Assembly: GCA_964422725.1 (NCBI GenBank)
Contig: CAYRCC010000020.1
Coordinates: forward strand, 1-36,664
Length of the DNA: 36,664 nucleotides
Direction of reading: 5' to 3'
Source of the DNA: CAKSNH01 sp964422725
Lineage (GTDB): Bacteria; Bacillota; Clostridia; UBA1381
This document shows, piece by piece, positions 17,701-26,150 of the stretch. A model generated the notes under the pieces. That model searched no databases and was not told the DNA's origin. It was given only the letters and a program-made list of their open reading frames with translations. The translations under genes were made by a program, and so were the position numbers. Every line of letters begins with the position of its first letter. Within the stretch, counting starts at the first letter, position 1.

Positions 17701-18362
17701 GAGTATATGCTTATTCTGTCCGCTATTTCCTTTACAAATGCGCTGTTTTCAAATCCGTCCTTAAAAAGATACATTTCGCGCGCATCGTCAAACCATTTTT
17801 TAGGGTTGGCAAGTGCCGACACAAAACGGCTGATTTCAAATACCTCTTCTTTTAACCGTCCGTCACTGCGGCCGCGCGCGTATGTTTCGGCGAGTAAAAG
17901 AAAATCCGCGTTTTCCGCCTCGTACAATTCGTCAAACAATTCGTCCACCACTTCATTTTTCAAAAGTGACAGCTCGCTTTCGTCCGCAATTGAAAAATTC
18001 GGGTCAATATCAAGCAAATGAAAATTATTCCGCACAACGTTAAGACAAAACGAGTCAATTGTGGTGATATCCGCGTATTTCAAAAGCAGCAGCTGTTTTT
18101 TAACCGCGCCGTCAGTCGGGTTTTCTCTCAGCTTTTTTTCGAGTGCCTCGGAAATACGCCCTTTCATTTCCGCCGCCGCCGCATTTGTAAAAGTGGCAAC
18201 GAGCAGTCTGTCTATATCTGTCGGGTTCTTTTCGTCTGTGATTTTCTGTATAATTCTTTCCACCAGTACGGCGGTTTTTCCCGACCCCGCCGCCGCATTT
18301 ACCAATATATTCTCTCCCGTGCTTTCAATAGCCGTTTGCTGTTGGGCAGTCCATTCAGGCAT
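14769..18362 (-). CDS. addA: ATP-dependent helicase/nuclease subunit A (AddA)
   Basis: Motor and nuclease subunit (1197 residues, near the 1232 of B. subtilis AddA) of the AddAB complex. AddAB processes DNA double-strand ends up to Chi and loads RecA. UvrD-type helicase motifs are in order: Walker A NAAAGSGKTAVLVER (22-36), motif II EILLDEYQDSN, motif III VGDMKQSIYRFRQSDP, motif IV NFRSR, and the late VQIKSMHKSKGLEYP and ILYVAMTRAREKL motifs. The C-terminal PD-(D/E)XK nuclease shows VIFDYKTDKYSDK. The start lies 4 bases after the addB stop, with GGAGGAG inside the end of addB, so the two are translationally linked. All key motifs are present. Confidence 0.97.
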   Translation of the reverse strand: MPEWTAQQQTAIESTGENILVNAAAGSGKTAVLVERIIQKITDEKNPTDIDRLLVATFTNAAAAEMKGRISEALEKKLRENPTDGAVKKQLLLLKYADITTIDSFCLNVVRNNFHLLDIDPNFSIADESELSLLKNEVVDELFDELYEAENADFLLLAETYARGRSDGRLKEEVFEISRFVSALANPKKWFDDAREMYLFKDGFENSAFVKEIADRISIYSGECIAELDEAVEFMFGGSEIRLAYESKVNEPYTGDAVLSKEAVKCRKELYKKLPEVFLEWKTVYENIRRLIPDGWDRVYEYVSGVSAPSYSVRQFATVRSGRYDELKTRAAELFEDISLTVSMKSADIEKLFKEKLYPILCALSSLVQTFDERLLERKKKKNSYGFADIERFCLELLVDENGNRTELADALREKYAEILLDEYQDSNGLQEEIFQSISDGNNMFMVGDMKQSIYRFRQSDPKLFKAKNDTYSACKGTGGFKIILSQNFRSRSRILSSVNEIFENVMSEYAGEINYDDEQRLNYGSKIYDTADDENTELIIIDNDRAKDDALLDENGLAVGKREIEARTVARRIKKLTEDGFEVTQKDGSKRPLEYRDIAILLRAPGTDGKRFADALKKEGIEAFVISDDYFEKQEVNLVLSLMKTILNPKQDIPFIAVMRSVIWNFSDDELARVRMCAKGKMYDAAAECAKEDTELGRKCMRALDDLKRWRGYSKYMSSDKLVWKLYTETDYYAYVGALAGGEECRANLRLIYERAKQYEKSGFRGLFNFINLIERMIANNEKINPAKLITEKHNVVQIKSMHKSKGLEYPVTIISAADKAFSIREKNSVIMLHKELGFGMDYINRKAGYICSTISKSAHQKRFETESVSEEMRILYVAMTRAREKLIVTGTVDGLEKKLPLWDCELPLKKMRALNSKSFLNLIAPVALKSKLWEVKTVKTSEFEITPDEKVQPQERVYEDSDVDIDELFGYEYKYKKLGAIASKVSVTEMKERFGEEEDGTVYYYNQNELAVPEFLKEERVTNARRGTLTHLAMQNIVFKENADLEYVMSELDRMVSENIMTQSEKELVYSDKIAKFFASELGKRAVRAKRLYRESPFEIEIPVSEVRRELGEEYNGEKVILQGVIDGYFEEDGEIVIFDYKTDKYSDKTEIAQKYKLQLAYYKTAVERITHKRVKECVLYLFFKDDMLVLGEYI

Positions 18363-18366
18363 ATTA

Positions 18367-21300
18367 TCACTCCTCCTCTTCCGACAGCTCTTTTCTCATT
18401 TCTTCCCATTTATCCTTACCGAGCATGGATTTCTTACTCCTGCGCTTATGCTTTGCCTCGTCAAAACAGCATATCTCCTTGTACGGACAATACATACAGC
18501 TCTTTTTATCCTCGCTGTACGGATACACCGCTATATTGCCGTTTCTTATCTGACCGTCAATTTCGGCAATCTTTTTATTTATAAGTCTGCCTGTCAAATC
18601 AAACTGTTCTTTTGTTGCGGTTTTTGCGTTTCTTGCGTGCAGTGCACCGCCGGCTGTTACCTCAATCGGGAACAGCTCACTTTTAAAGCCGGCGTTTTCC
18701 GCCGTTGCACCGCCGACGCGCAAATCGCCGTCGGATATGTTTTTGAAACCTCTGTCGGTAGCGTTAAGCACAGCGGCATCTTCCAAAAACAACCCGTCAA
18801 ATTTATATTTTTTCACAAACTCCGATTCATCTATAGGTCTGTCCACTCTTTCAAGCTCGTCACTCAGCGACGAATACATCACCGCTCCAATCTGCACCTG
18901 TTTTGCGTTTTTCGACACAAGCCCGCCTTTTTTGTACAGCTCAATCGCCGCCTGTGCATATATAAGCAGCTGCATACCGATACCGCCGAACACATTCGCC
19001 CACTCCAATTTCTTATCATTCGACTTATAGTCCACTATCCTAATATACACCCTGTCTCCGACTTCAAACAGGTCTATTCTGTCTATCGTTCCTCTGAGCA
19101 TAGTTTCGTTGCCCGACACCGATATAACCTTAAATCCGTCAAACTCCTTTTCATATGCGGCAGGCGCAAACTCACCCGTCGTTACGCTTTTGAGCAGTAC
19201 CTTTGCGCTTTCGCGCAGATTGTTTTCCAAAAGTTCCATCAGAAATTTCAGACTGCCCCTCTTGCGCGCCGAGTTTTTCAATATAGCCGACTTTGTTTCC
19301 TCCATCAGCTCGTTTATTATTTCATCGCTTTTCTCCGGCGTTATACTCCGCCACGCCGCCTTTATCGCCGCATAGCTGTCATCGGTTTTCAATGCCTCGA
19401 CACGTTCGCAGTACAGGCGCAGTATTCTGTGCAAAAGATTTCCTATGTCGTAACTTCTTACCTTCCATTCTTCTCTTTCCTCGGCGCGCAGTCCGTACTT
19501 CACAAAATATTTAAACGGACACTCAGCAAATCTCTCAAGTCGACTTGAGCTGTACTGTACATTTTCCGGATAGAGCCGCGCCGCGGTTGACGCACTCAAA
19601 TGCGCCGTACGCTCTTTTTTCGCATTGTTTATCGCATAAAGTCTTTTTCTGTACTCGTCATTTTTTTCATACCACTCATACGCCTTTTTCCATACCGGAG
19701 AACACTCCTTTGAACTTGCCGCCGCTATCATATGCGCAAACGCCGGCTCCGGCAGTACCGCAAGATACGGCGAAACCTCACCTCCGGCAAGCGGTGCGCT
19801 TTCAAAACGCACATTTTTAAAATTCCGTTTAAGCCTTGTGATAAGCTCAGCCGGACTCTGCGGTGCGCCCGACGTATCCGCACTGCTGCAGCTCACAAAC
19901 AGCATCTCGCTCGCATTGCTCACCGCCTTATACACCTTAAACAAGCCGTCAAACACCTGTGATTTCGTGTCCGGCGCAAGCTCTATCCCTTGTCCCGACA
20001 AAATGCGCCTGTCGTTATCCGACAAAATACCCTCGCGCATATTGCATTCCGGCAGTTTGTCATATGTCGCACCAATCACAAACAGCACCTTCGTTTCAGA
20101 TGCGCGGCTTCTGTCCGCGTTGCCTATACTTACCATATCGACAGACGACGGAATTATCCCTATTTCATATTTCGACAGCGCCGAGCCGAACAACTCGTAA
20201 AAACGCTCCATTCCGCACACATCATCGCCCATAACCCTGACTGCCTGGTCAAGCACGTCAACTAATATTTTCCATATCTGTCTGTACTGCTGTGCCTCGT
20301 CCATTTCGCCGTTTTCCTCAAATCGGCGTATACGCTCCTTTATATTGTCCGCAAAACAAATGCCGTTTTCCAGAAAGTCGAACAGTGCCATACAGATTTC
20401 GCGTATGGTTTTGCGCCCGTCAAAGCTCTGTTCAAATTTTATAAAAGGCTTTGACACGCGCCGGCGTATACTGTCAATAACATTTTCACCGTCATCGTCC
20501 GTGTTCGCCGTTTCACTGTCTATGTCGAAAATTCCGTTCTCGCGTATGCTCCACTCCTCATCTCCGAGCCACGCTTTTTTACCGCTTATTCCGTTCTCCA
20601 AAACATAATTTTCAAGTATATCGATTTCATCGTCGCTCACCCCCGAATATCCCGTACGCAGATACGAAAATACCGATGCATAGTCAAACCCGTTTGCGAA
20701 AACGTCAAACACCGCAAGTATCGGCAATATTATCGGGTGGGCGGTTACAGGTACTTTTTTGTCGCTGAAATAGGGTATGCCGTAATCTTTGAAAACCACT
20801 TCAATCAAATGCGCGTAATTTTCCATATCCGCACACAAAATACCTATGTCGCCGAATCTGTACCCTTTATTTCTCACCAGTGATATTATCTCAATCGCCG
20901 TATGCTCTATTTCGCCGTACGGGTCAAACGCCTCATAACACGATATATTGTCAGCCGTACCCTCATAAACCGCCTCCGTTTCCCATTCGCGTTCCAAAAA
21001 TGCCAGTTCCGCGTTTTTAAACCTTTGCTGACAGTCAAGCACTATGTCTTGCAAAACATCACAGTCACATTCATACGCGATGTCTTTCAGGCGGTACAGC
21101 GTTTTCACCGACGGCGCAAACATAGAAAACATATCCGCTCCATCATCGGCGCATAACGTCACCGTAACGCTTTTCGCCTTGTACATAAACGACTCCAGTA
21201 CGCTGTAATGCTGCGGCAGAAAATCCGAAAACTCATCAATGAATATATGCGTATTTTCAAAGCCGCCCTTTTCCATAATCAGTGCGGCAAGGCGCGAAAG

Positions 21301-21816
21301 ATTGTCCTCACTGTCCAAAACGTTGTCGGGCATCAGTCTGTTGTATTCGCCGTATATGCGCAAAATTGCATCAAGCTTGCGTTTGAGCATACCGTCCGGC
21401 ATTGCATCGGCTTTTTCGCGCAGAGCCGCCCCGTCAATCCCGTAACGTTTCATTTCGGATATTAAATTCCCCAGCATATCCGTAAAACCCGGTTTTGACA
21501 GGCTTTTCTCAAATATACCGTTATCCTTTTTTATGCTCTCGACCGCCTTATATAAAATCATCTGCTTGCCTGCCGGCTTTATATATTCGCTGTTCGGCGG
21601 AGCTAGTCTGTGCACCAGACGACTGAACGTAAGCACCTCACGTCCGTTAAGTCCGGTTCCGCCCAAGTGTCCCACGAGCTGTTTTTCGGCAGCAAACGAA
21701 AACTGCTCCGGCACAATTACTATAACCTTTTCGTTTTCCGGCAAATTCTTAATCCGTTCTATAATATATCGGCTTTTTCCGCAGCCGCTTCTCCCTCTCA
21801 CAATCTGAAGTGACAT
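18367..21816 (-). CDS. addB: ATP-dependent helicase/deoxyribonuclease subunit B (AddB)
   Basis: Second subunit of AddAB (1149 residues; B. subtilis AddB is 1166). An N-terminal P-loop GRSGCGKS lies at 8-15. The middle is a helicase-like Chi-recognition scaffold that in known AddB is not a motor. The C-terminal nuclease has GTIDRIDLFE and VDYKSNDKK. The Fe-S staple is visible: a first Cys in FAECPFKYFV and C-x2-C-x5-C near the end (CMYCPYKEIC), as in characterised AddB. GGAGGG precedes the ATG. It is the first gene of addB-addA. The spacer upstream (21817-22002) has a 20 bp tandem repeat with -10-like boxes and a 14 bp palindrome. Confidence 0.97.
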   Translation of the reverse strand: MSLQIVRGRSGCGKSRYIIERIKNLPENEKVIVIVPEQFSFAAEKQLVGHLGGTGLNGREVLTFSRLVHRLAPPNSEYIKPAGKQMILYKAVESIKKDNGIFEKSLSKPGFTDMLGNLISEMKRYGIDGAALREKADAMPDGMLKRKLDAILRIYGEYNRLMPDNVLDSEDNLSRLAALIMEKGGFENTHIFIDEFSDFLPQHYSVLESFMYKAKSVTVTLCADDGADMFSMFAPSVKTLYRLKDIAYECDCDVLQDIVLDCQQRFKNAELAFLEREWETEAVYEGTADNISCYEAFDPYGEIEHTAIEIISLVRNKGYRFGDIGILCADMENYAHLIEVVFKDYGIPYFSDKKVPVTAHPIILPILAVFDVFANGFDYASVFSYLRTGYSGVSDDEIDILENYVLENGISGKKAWLGDEEWSIRENGIFDIDSETANTDDDGENVIDSIRRRVSKPFIKFEQSFDGRKTIREICMALFDFLENGICFADNIKERIRRFEENGEMDEAQQYRQIWKILVDVLDQAVRVMGDDVCGMERFYELFGSALSKYEIGIIPSSVDMVSIGNADRSRASETKVLFVIGATYDKLPECNMREGILSDNDRRILSGQGIELAPDTKSQVFDGLFKVYKAVSNASEMLFVSCSSADTSGAPQSPAELITRLKRNFKNVRFESAPLAGGEVSPYLAVLPEPAFAHMIAAASSKECSPVWKKAYEWYEKNDEYRKRLYAINNAKKERTAHLSASTAARLYPENVQYSSSRLERFAECPFKYFVKYGLRAEEREEWKVRSYDIGNLLHRILRLYCERVEALKTDDSYAAIKAAWRSITPEKSDEIINELMEETKSAILKNSARKRGSLKFLMELLENNLRESAKVLLKSVTTGEFAPAAYEKEFDGFKVISVSGNETMLRGTIDRIDLFEVGDRVYIRIVDYKSNDKKLEWANVFGGIGMQLLIYAQAAIELYKKGGLVSKNAKQVQIGAVMYSSLSDELERVDRPIDESEFVKKYKFDGLFLEDAAVLNATDRGFKNISDGDLRVGGATAENAGFKSELFPIEVTAGGALHARNAKTATKEQFDLTGRLINKKIAEIDGQIRNGNIAVYPYSEDKKSCMYCPYKEICCFDEAKHKRRSKKSMLGKDKWEEMRKELSEEEE

Positions 21817-21922
21817 ATAAAACCCTCCGACTCTTTGAATGTTTGTATAATTTAAGACTGCCGCCTCAAATAGAATTATTCCCGACAGCGTATATCAGCA
21901 ATGACCGAAAATCACTTTTCCG

Positions 21923-21975
21923 GACTGCCGGCAGTCTGATTATACAATATCTTATCTGATTATACCATATCTTAT
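21923..21975. repeat. Palindrome plus 20 bp tandem repeat upstream of addB
   Basis: A perfect 14 bp palindrome GACTGCCGGCAGTC (21923-21936) abuts two head-to-tail 20 bp units (21936-21955 and 21956-21975) differing at one base. On the minus strand each unit carries TATAATCAG preceded by TGG or TTG, so the units look like duplicated extended -10 boxes facing addB. No good -35 element is seen. Confidence 0.7.
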
Positions 21976-22002
21976 TTGCATTTTCTACATTGCACCGTCA
22001 CT

Positions 22003-22046
22003 AAAAAGCAACGCCGAAAACCTTAATTTGCAAGGTTTTCGGCGTT
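22003..22046 (-). terminator. Intrinsic terminator after tRNA-Arg
   Basis: Perfect 15 bp stem (arms 22010-22024 and 22032-22046) with a 7-base loop. A GC and five T residues follow on the minus strand, directly downstream of the tRNA. Confidence 0.9.
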
Positions 22047-22051
22047 ATCTT

Positions 22052-22126
22052 TGGCACCCCCTGCGAGAATCGAACTCACAACTAACCCTTAGGAGGGGTT
22101 TATTATATCCATTTAACTAAGAGGGC
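22052..22126 (-). tRNA. tRNA-Arg (anticodon CCU)
   Basis: A 75-base cloverleaf on the minus strand with encoded CCA. The acceptor stem GCCCTCT pairs with AGGGGGT (one G-U at each of two positions). The anticodon arm is AACCC-CTCCTAA-GGGTT, so the anticodon is CCT and it reads AGG. The T arm is GTGAG-TTCGATT-CTCGC. The discriminator base is G. All arms fold without mismatch apart from wobble pairs. Confidence 0.93.
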
Positions 22127-22156
22127 ATACTGTCAAAACTATTGTTGACATTACTT

Positions 22157-22185
22157 ATATTATACGAAAAAAAACGGTTTGTCAA
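22157..22185 (-). promoter_or_regulatory. Promoter of tRNA-Arg
   Basis: Minus strand TTGACA (22180-22185) and TATAAT (22159-22164) have a 15-base spacer. A shifted TAATAT would give 17. It lies about 35 bases before the tRNA. Confidence 0.6.
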
Positions 22186-22256
22186 TAAGAATTTATTTTA
22201 TTTTGCCAATTACAAATAAGAAACCGAGGAGTGCAATATTTAAAGTGACAGTAAAA

Positions 22257-22441
22257 GGCATTCAGACTGTAGACAAAACCCAACGTGTTTTGCATTAAAG
22301 TTTAGGTCAAGCCTTTTCAAAGACTTGCGGATTTTTTAAGGCAGAGCCTTAAATCATCGTCCGCAGACGACAAAATTCCTAAGCGTTCAAGTTTTGCTTA
22401 AAAATTTTAAGCAAAACCAATAATTCTACACTCTGAGGCAT
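22257..22441. mobile_element. MITE-like non-coding element with target duplication
   Basis: The element body is 22262-22436 (175 bp). It begins TCAGACTGTAGA and ends TCTACACTCTGA, which are inverted copies with one mismatch in 12. Both ends abut the same 5 bp, GGCAT (22257-22261 and 22437-22441), as expected for a target-site duplication. It has no ORF. Inside are a perfect 13+1+13 palindrome centred at 22404 and smaller stems AAGG/CCTT and TCGTC/GACGA. It lies between tRNA-Arg and the pectin lyase promoter. The transposase family that would move it is not identified. Confidence 0.7.
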
Positions 22442-22495
22442 TGTCAGCGGAAATTGCGGTCATTTTATATTTGTGAATTTATGCACAAAAAAATA

Positions 22496-22524
22496 TTGAA
22501 ATTTACAGCATTTTATGTTAAAAT
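22496..22524 (+). promoter_or_regulatory. Promoter of the PL11 lyase gene
   Basis: TTGAAA (22496-22501), 17 bases, TAAAAT (22519-22524). The leader to the start codon is about 125 bases and includes a weak CGGC/GCCG hairpin near 22595. The promoter begins only 55 bases after the MITE-like element. Confidence 0.65.
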
Positions 22525-22658
22525 ATATACAATTCAAAGTCAAAATACGGACGAACTCAAAAAGTGGTGAAAATTATTTTTTGAAAGGCTTGCCGGCAAA
22601 ACGCCGACAGTCTAAATTTTAAAGTATTGCATTGACGATACAGAGAGGACGATGTAAA

Positions 22659-25232
22659 ATGAACAAACTCAAAAAGCGTATACTTGCTTCAATGCTTGCA
22701 GGCACAATGCTGCTCGGCGGCAGCGGCGTTTTTGCAGATGACACAGCCGAAAACGGCAAGTACACACAAACCGAGGATGCACAGGCAAAGGCACAAACGG
22801 AGTCGCTATACAATGCGCGGCCGGTAACACTCAGACAAATGGAGGCACTCAACCGCGGCACAGTTGCCGTTAATGACGGCGGCGGCACTCTCATCAGCTG
22901 GAGAATGCTCGGTACAGACCCGTCGGACATTGCTTTTAACATTTACCGCGACGGTACCAAAATCAACAGTGCCCCGATAAACAACAAAACCAATTACTAC
23001 GACAAAGGCGCGTCTACCGCCGTTTACACCGTTGTACCGGTTATAAACGGTCAGGAGGTAAAAGAAGAGAGCGAAAACGCGCTTACATGGGACAAAGCCT
23101 ACAAGGCTGTTCCCGTTAAGCAGTACGAATGTTTCTTTAACGACATCAGTCTGGGTTTTTATGATATCAACGACACAAGTGTCGGCGACTTGGACGGTGA
23201 CGGCGAATACGAATTGGTAGTGCGCAGAAATCCGCCTACAATGGATTTGTCCGTAAGGGGTACAAACTACCCGTTAATTGAGGCTTACAAAATGGACGGT
23301 ACACATATGTGGACCATCAACATCGGTCCGAACGAGGTTAACGATGTTGATATAAATTTCCTCGTCTATGACTTCAACCAAGACGGCAAAGCCGAAATCG
23401 TTACGCGCTCGTTTGAAGAAACCACCGACGGCGCAGGCAACAAAATCGGTGATATCGACGGTGACGGAAAAACCAATTACGAGGACAGTCTTGTAAAATT
23501 CCCTGACAGACAATACCTTTCAAAAGGTCCGGAATTTTTATCAATGTACGACGGTGCAACAGGCAAAGAGCTTTCGAGAACCGATTTGCTTCCGGCGCGT
23601 GACCCGGTAAGTGCGTGGTCGGCAAACTACACCGACGACAGACTTGTAAAACGCGCAAGTCATTTTCTGTTCTCCGTTGCATATCTGGACGGTGTGAATC
23701 CGTCTGTGGTTCATGTCAGAGGTGCATGGGACGTTGTTAAGGTTGCCGCCTGGGATTTCAAGGGCAACGACTTTAACCACCTTTGGACGCTCGACTGCGA
23801 ACCGGCAAGCACAAACGATAACATCTGGGGTGCGGGTTATCACAGTATGGCTGTAGCAGATGTTGACTTTGACGGTAAAGACGAGATTTTATCCGGCGCG
23901 TTCGCCGTTGACAACGACGGTAAACTTATGTACACCACAAATGTCGGCGGCACAAAACTCGGACACGGTGACGCATTCGATGTCGCTATGATGGACCCTG
24001 ACTACAAGGGCTATTATGTGTGGGCGTGTCAGGAAACAAAAAATCTTCCGGTAAACATCGGTCTGCACGATGCCAGAACCGGTCAGGTGCTTTACGGTTA
24101 CACAAAGCCGAAAGACACAGGCCGTTCGAGAGCGGCGGATATCGACCCGACAAGCAAGGGTTGGGAAGTATGGGGTTCAACGCAAACTCCGCTCCAGTCG
24201 TTTGACGGCAAAGAGCTAAACCCTGTATGGAATCAGTTTCCATTCAAAAATGCGGACGGTACTCCTGTAAAGGTTAAGGACGAAGCAACCGGTGAGGAAA
24301 AAGATATGACAGGCTCGATACCTATGTGTTTCAAAGCGCATTGGGACGGTGACTTGCTTGCCGAGCTGGTTGACGGGGTTACGGTTTACAAATACGACTG
24401 GGAGAATCAGTCAATCCGCACCGTATTTACCGACAGCGAATGTACTCCTCTCGGCGGCACAAAGGCACAGCCTTGCCTTGTTGCCGACATTTTCGGCGAC
24501 TGGCGCGAAGAAATAATATTCAGAACCACCGACAACAAGGAGCTTAGAATTTATTCAACCGCTGTCCCGACAGACTACAAAATGCCTACACTTATGCACG
24601 ATGTTACATACCGCGAAGCTGTAGCATGGCAGAACAACCACTACAACCAGCCTACAAATACAAGCTTTTACCTCGGTCACGAAACTACCGACGTGCCTGT
24701 TCCCGAAATTTACACAGTCAGGAACGGAGTCAAAAAGGTAAATCCTGTATATGAAACCAATCCGAACGAACACGCATTTATGCCTGTACAGACAGTTCCG
24801 GCGACGAATCCTGTTGTTCTTCGGATTAACAAGGCGGCGGCAATCAAAGACAATGCCAAAATTGAGCTTGATGTTGCGCCTATAATTGCCGAGGGCAACA
24901 GAACTATGGTTCCGCTGAGATTCCTTTCGGAAACTTTCGGTGCCAATGTGTCGTGGGACGGTACGGCAAACGCGGTTACAATAGTAAACGGCAACGACAC
25001 AATTATTATGGGTATCGGTGCGAACACATATACCGTAAACGGAGAAGAAAAAACACTCGACGTTCCGGCTCAGATTATCGACAGCCGTACGTTGGTTCCG
25101 ATAAGAACAGTTCTTGAATCATTCGGAAAAACCCTCTATTGGGACAATACAAACAGCGTTATTGTGATAGACGATATCGTTTCCGTTCCCGACGAGGCAA
25201 CGGTTTTGAATTGGGTTGCTCAGCTTGGCTGA
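22659..25232 (+). CDS. Secreted rhamnogalacturonan lyase, family PL11, with C-terminal stalk-like domain
   Basis: An 857-residue extracellular enzyme expected to cut the rhamnogalacturonan-I backbone of pectin by beta-elimination (YesW/YesX type). A signal peptide ends near Ala26 (GGSGVFA). An N-terminal beta domain (FNIYRDGTKIN, about 100-110) leads into the PL11 beta-propeller. The propeller carries repeated calcium-binding loops such as DLDGDGEYELVVRRNPP, DFNQDGKAEIVTRSFE and DIDGDGKTNYEDS, plus GAGYHSMAVADVDFDGKDE. After about residue 745 come two copies of a 50-60 residue copper-amine-oxidase-N/stalk type unit (MVPLRFLSETFGANVSWDG, then LVPIRTVLESFGKTLYWDN), common in surface proteins of Clostridia and likely a wall attachment or spacer. 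The ATG at 22659 is chosen for its signal peptide and the AGAGAGGA site. An in-frame earlier ATG has no such site. Monocistronic. Confidence 0.93.
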   Translation: MNKLKKRILASMLAGTMLLGGSGVFADDTAENGKYTQTEDAQAKAQTESLYNARPVTLRQMEALNRGTVAVNDGGGTLISWRMLGTDPSDIAFNIYRDGTKINSAPINNKTNYYDKGASTAVYTVVPVINGQEVKEESENALTWDKAYKAVPVKQYECFFNDISLGFYDINDTSVGDLDGDGEYELVVRRNPPTMDLSVRGTNYPLIEAYKMDGTHMWTINIGPNEVNDVDINFLVYDFNQDGKAEIVTRSFEETTDGAGNKIGDIDGDGKTNYEDSLVKFPDRQYLSKGPEFLSMYDGATGKELSRTDLLPARDPVSAWSANYTDDRLVKRASHFLFSVAYLDGVNPSVVHVRGAWDVVKVAAWDFKGNDFNHLWTLDCEPASTNDNIWGAGYHSMAVADVDFDGKDEILSGAFAVDNDGKLMYTTNVGGTKLGHGDAFDVAMMDPDYKGYYVWACQETKNLPVNIGLHDARTGQVLYGYTKPKDTGRSRAADIDPTSKGWEVWGSTQTPLQSFDGKELNPVWNQFPFKNADGTPVKVKDEATGEEKDMTGSIPMCFKAHWDGDLLAELVDGVTVYKYDWENQSIRTVFTDSECTPLGGTKAQPCLVADIFGDWREEIIFRTTDNKELRIYSTAVPTDYKMPTLMHDVTYREAVAWQNNHYNQPTNTSFYLGHETTDVPVPEIYTVRNGVKKVNPVYETNPNEHAFMPVQTVPATNPVVLRINKAAAIKDNAKIELDVAPIIAEGNRTMVPLRFLSETFGANVSWDGTANAVTIVNGNDTIIMGIGANTYTVNGEEKTLDVPAQIIDSRTLVPIRTVLESFGKTLYWDNTNSVIVIDDIVSVPDEATVLNWVAQLG

Positions 25233-25268
25233 TTTAAGCACCGCATATTGTACACACTAAATAACAAC

Positions 25269-25303
25269 GGCAGACAAACTCGAATGAGTTTGTCTGCTTT
25301 GTT
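25269..25303 (+). terminator. Intrinsic terminator of the PL11 gene
   Basis: GCAGACAAACTC-gaat-GAGTTTGTCTGC is a perfect 12 bp stem followed by TTTGTT, about 36 bases after the stop codon. Confidence 0.85.
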
Positions 25304-25419
25304 ACGTTTACAAGCATTTTTTGTCTAAAATCGACTATTCACCGTCACGCAAATAGTGCATTATGTCGAAAAAAGCAAAACTGAAAAAGACGTTTTTATA
25401 AAAATCGCATAAATTTTCC

Positions 25420-25448
25420 TTGACATATATTTCGATGTATGATATAAT
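25420..25448 (+). promoter_or_regulatory. Consensus promoter of sigH
   Basis: TTGACA (25420-25425), 17 bases, TATAAT (25443-25448), about 40 bases before the start codon. It is a vegetative sigma-A-type site; no AbrB or Spo0A box is claimed. Confidence 0.85.
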
Positions 25449-25489
25449 GGCAGTGTGCTATTGGAAGTATGTGCAAAGGAGGTCGCTGT

Positions 25490-26125
25490 ATGGCGCACCT
25501 TTACAAAAAGTCTGAGGACTTTACAAATTACAGTGATGAAGAGCTTGTCGGCAAATACAAACAAGGCTGTGATGCCGCTTTGGAGGAGATTATCAACCGC
25601 TACCGCACTTTCGTTCATATGAAAGTAAACTCTTATTTCTTGGTCGGGGCGGATAATGACGATATTGTTCAGGAAGGTATGATAGGTCTTTACAAGGCAG
25701 TCAAGGATTTTGACGAAGGGCGTATGGTTTCTTTCAAAACCTTTGCCGGAATTTGTATTACGCGGCAGATTATCACCGCAATAAAAACAGCTACCAGACA
25801 AAAGCATATACCCCTTAATTCTTATATATCGCTTAACAAAAAGATTTACGATGTCAAAACGGACAGGACTCTTTTGGACGTTATTTCCGAGGACAAAATA
25901 TCCGATCCCGAGGCAATCGTTATTGACCGCGAGAATTATGACGGGTTTGAGTACAAAATCAATAAAGCACTCAGCAAATTGGAACTTAAAGTCTTGGCTT
26001 ATTACCTTGAGGGTATGTCGTATCAGGAAATTTCCGCGGCTATAGGTAAAGATATGAAGTCGGTGGATAATGCTCTGCAGCGTATAAAAAAGAAAGTGGA
26101 AGCATTAATCAAAAGCGACGAATAG
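25490..26125 (+). CDS. sigH: RNA polymerase sigma factor SigH (sporulation/stationary phase)
   Basis: A 211-residue sigma-70 family factor that directs early sporulation and stationary-phase genes in Firmicutes. Close likeness to B. subtilis Spo0H is visible in region 2: SYFLVGADNDDIVQEGMIGL, then ITRQIITAIKTATRQKHIPLNS, which is almost diagnostic. Region 4 has LEGMSYQEISAAIGKDMKSVDNALQRIKKKVE with its helix-turn-helix. The start ATG at 25490 follows AAGGAGG by 7 bases, removing seven residues from the longest reading frame. The usual rRNA methylase and rpmG-secE-nusG neighbours are absent. Instead a cloverleaf RNA and a zinc-ribbon gene follow. Confidence 0.95.
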   Translation: MAHLYKKSEDFTNYSDEELVGKYKQGCDAALEEIINRYRTFVHMKVNSYFLVGADNDDIVQEGMIGLYKAVKDFDEGRMVSFKTFAGICITRQIITAIKTATRQKHIPLNSYISLNKKIYDVKTDRTLLDVISEDKISDPEAIVIDRENYDGFEYKINKALSKLELKVLAYYLEGMSYQEISAAIGKDMKSVDNALQRIKKKVEALIKSDE

Positions 26126-26150
26126 GTGTGTTTCAGGTATGCTGATAATA

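Noticed and set aside
18061..19548. 495-codon open frame on the plus strand
   Set aside because: It lies antisense across the addA/addB junction, both of which carry clear motifs. It has no ribosome site or recognisable domain and is rich in Phe, His, Arg and Cys as expected for a shadow frame.
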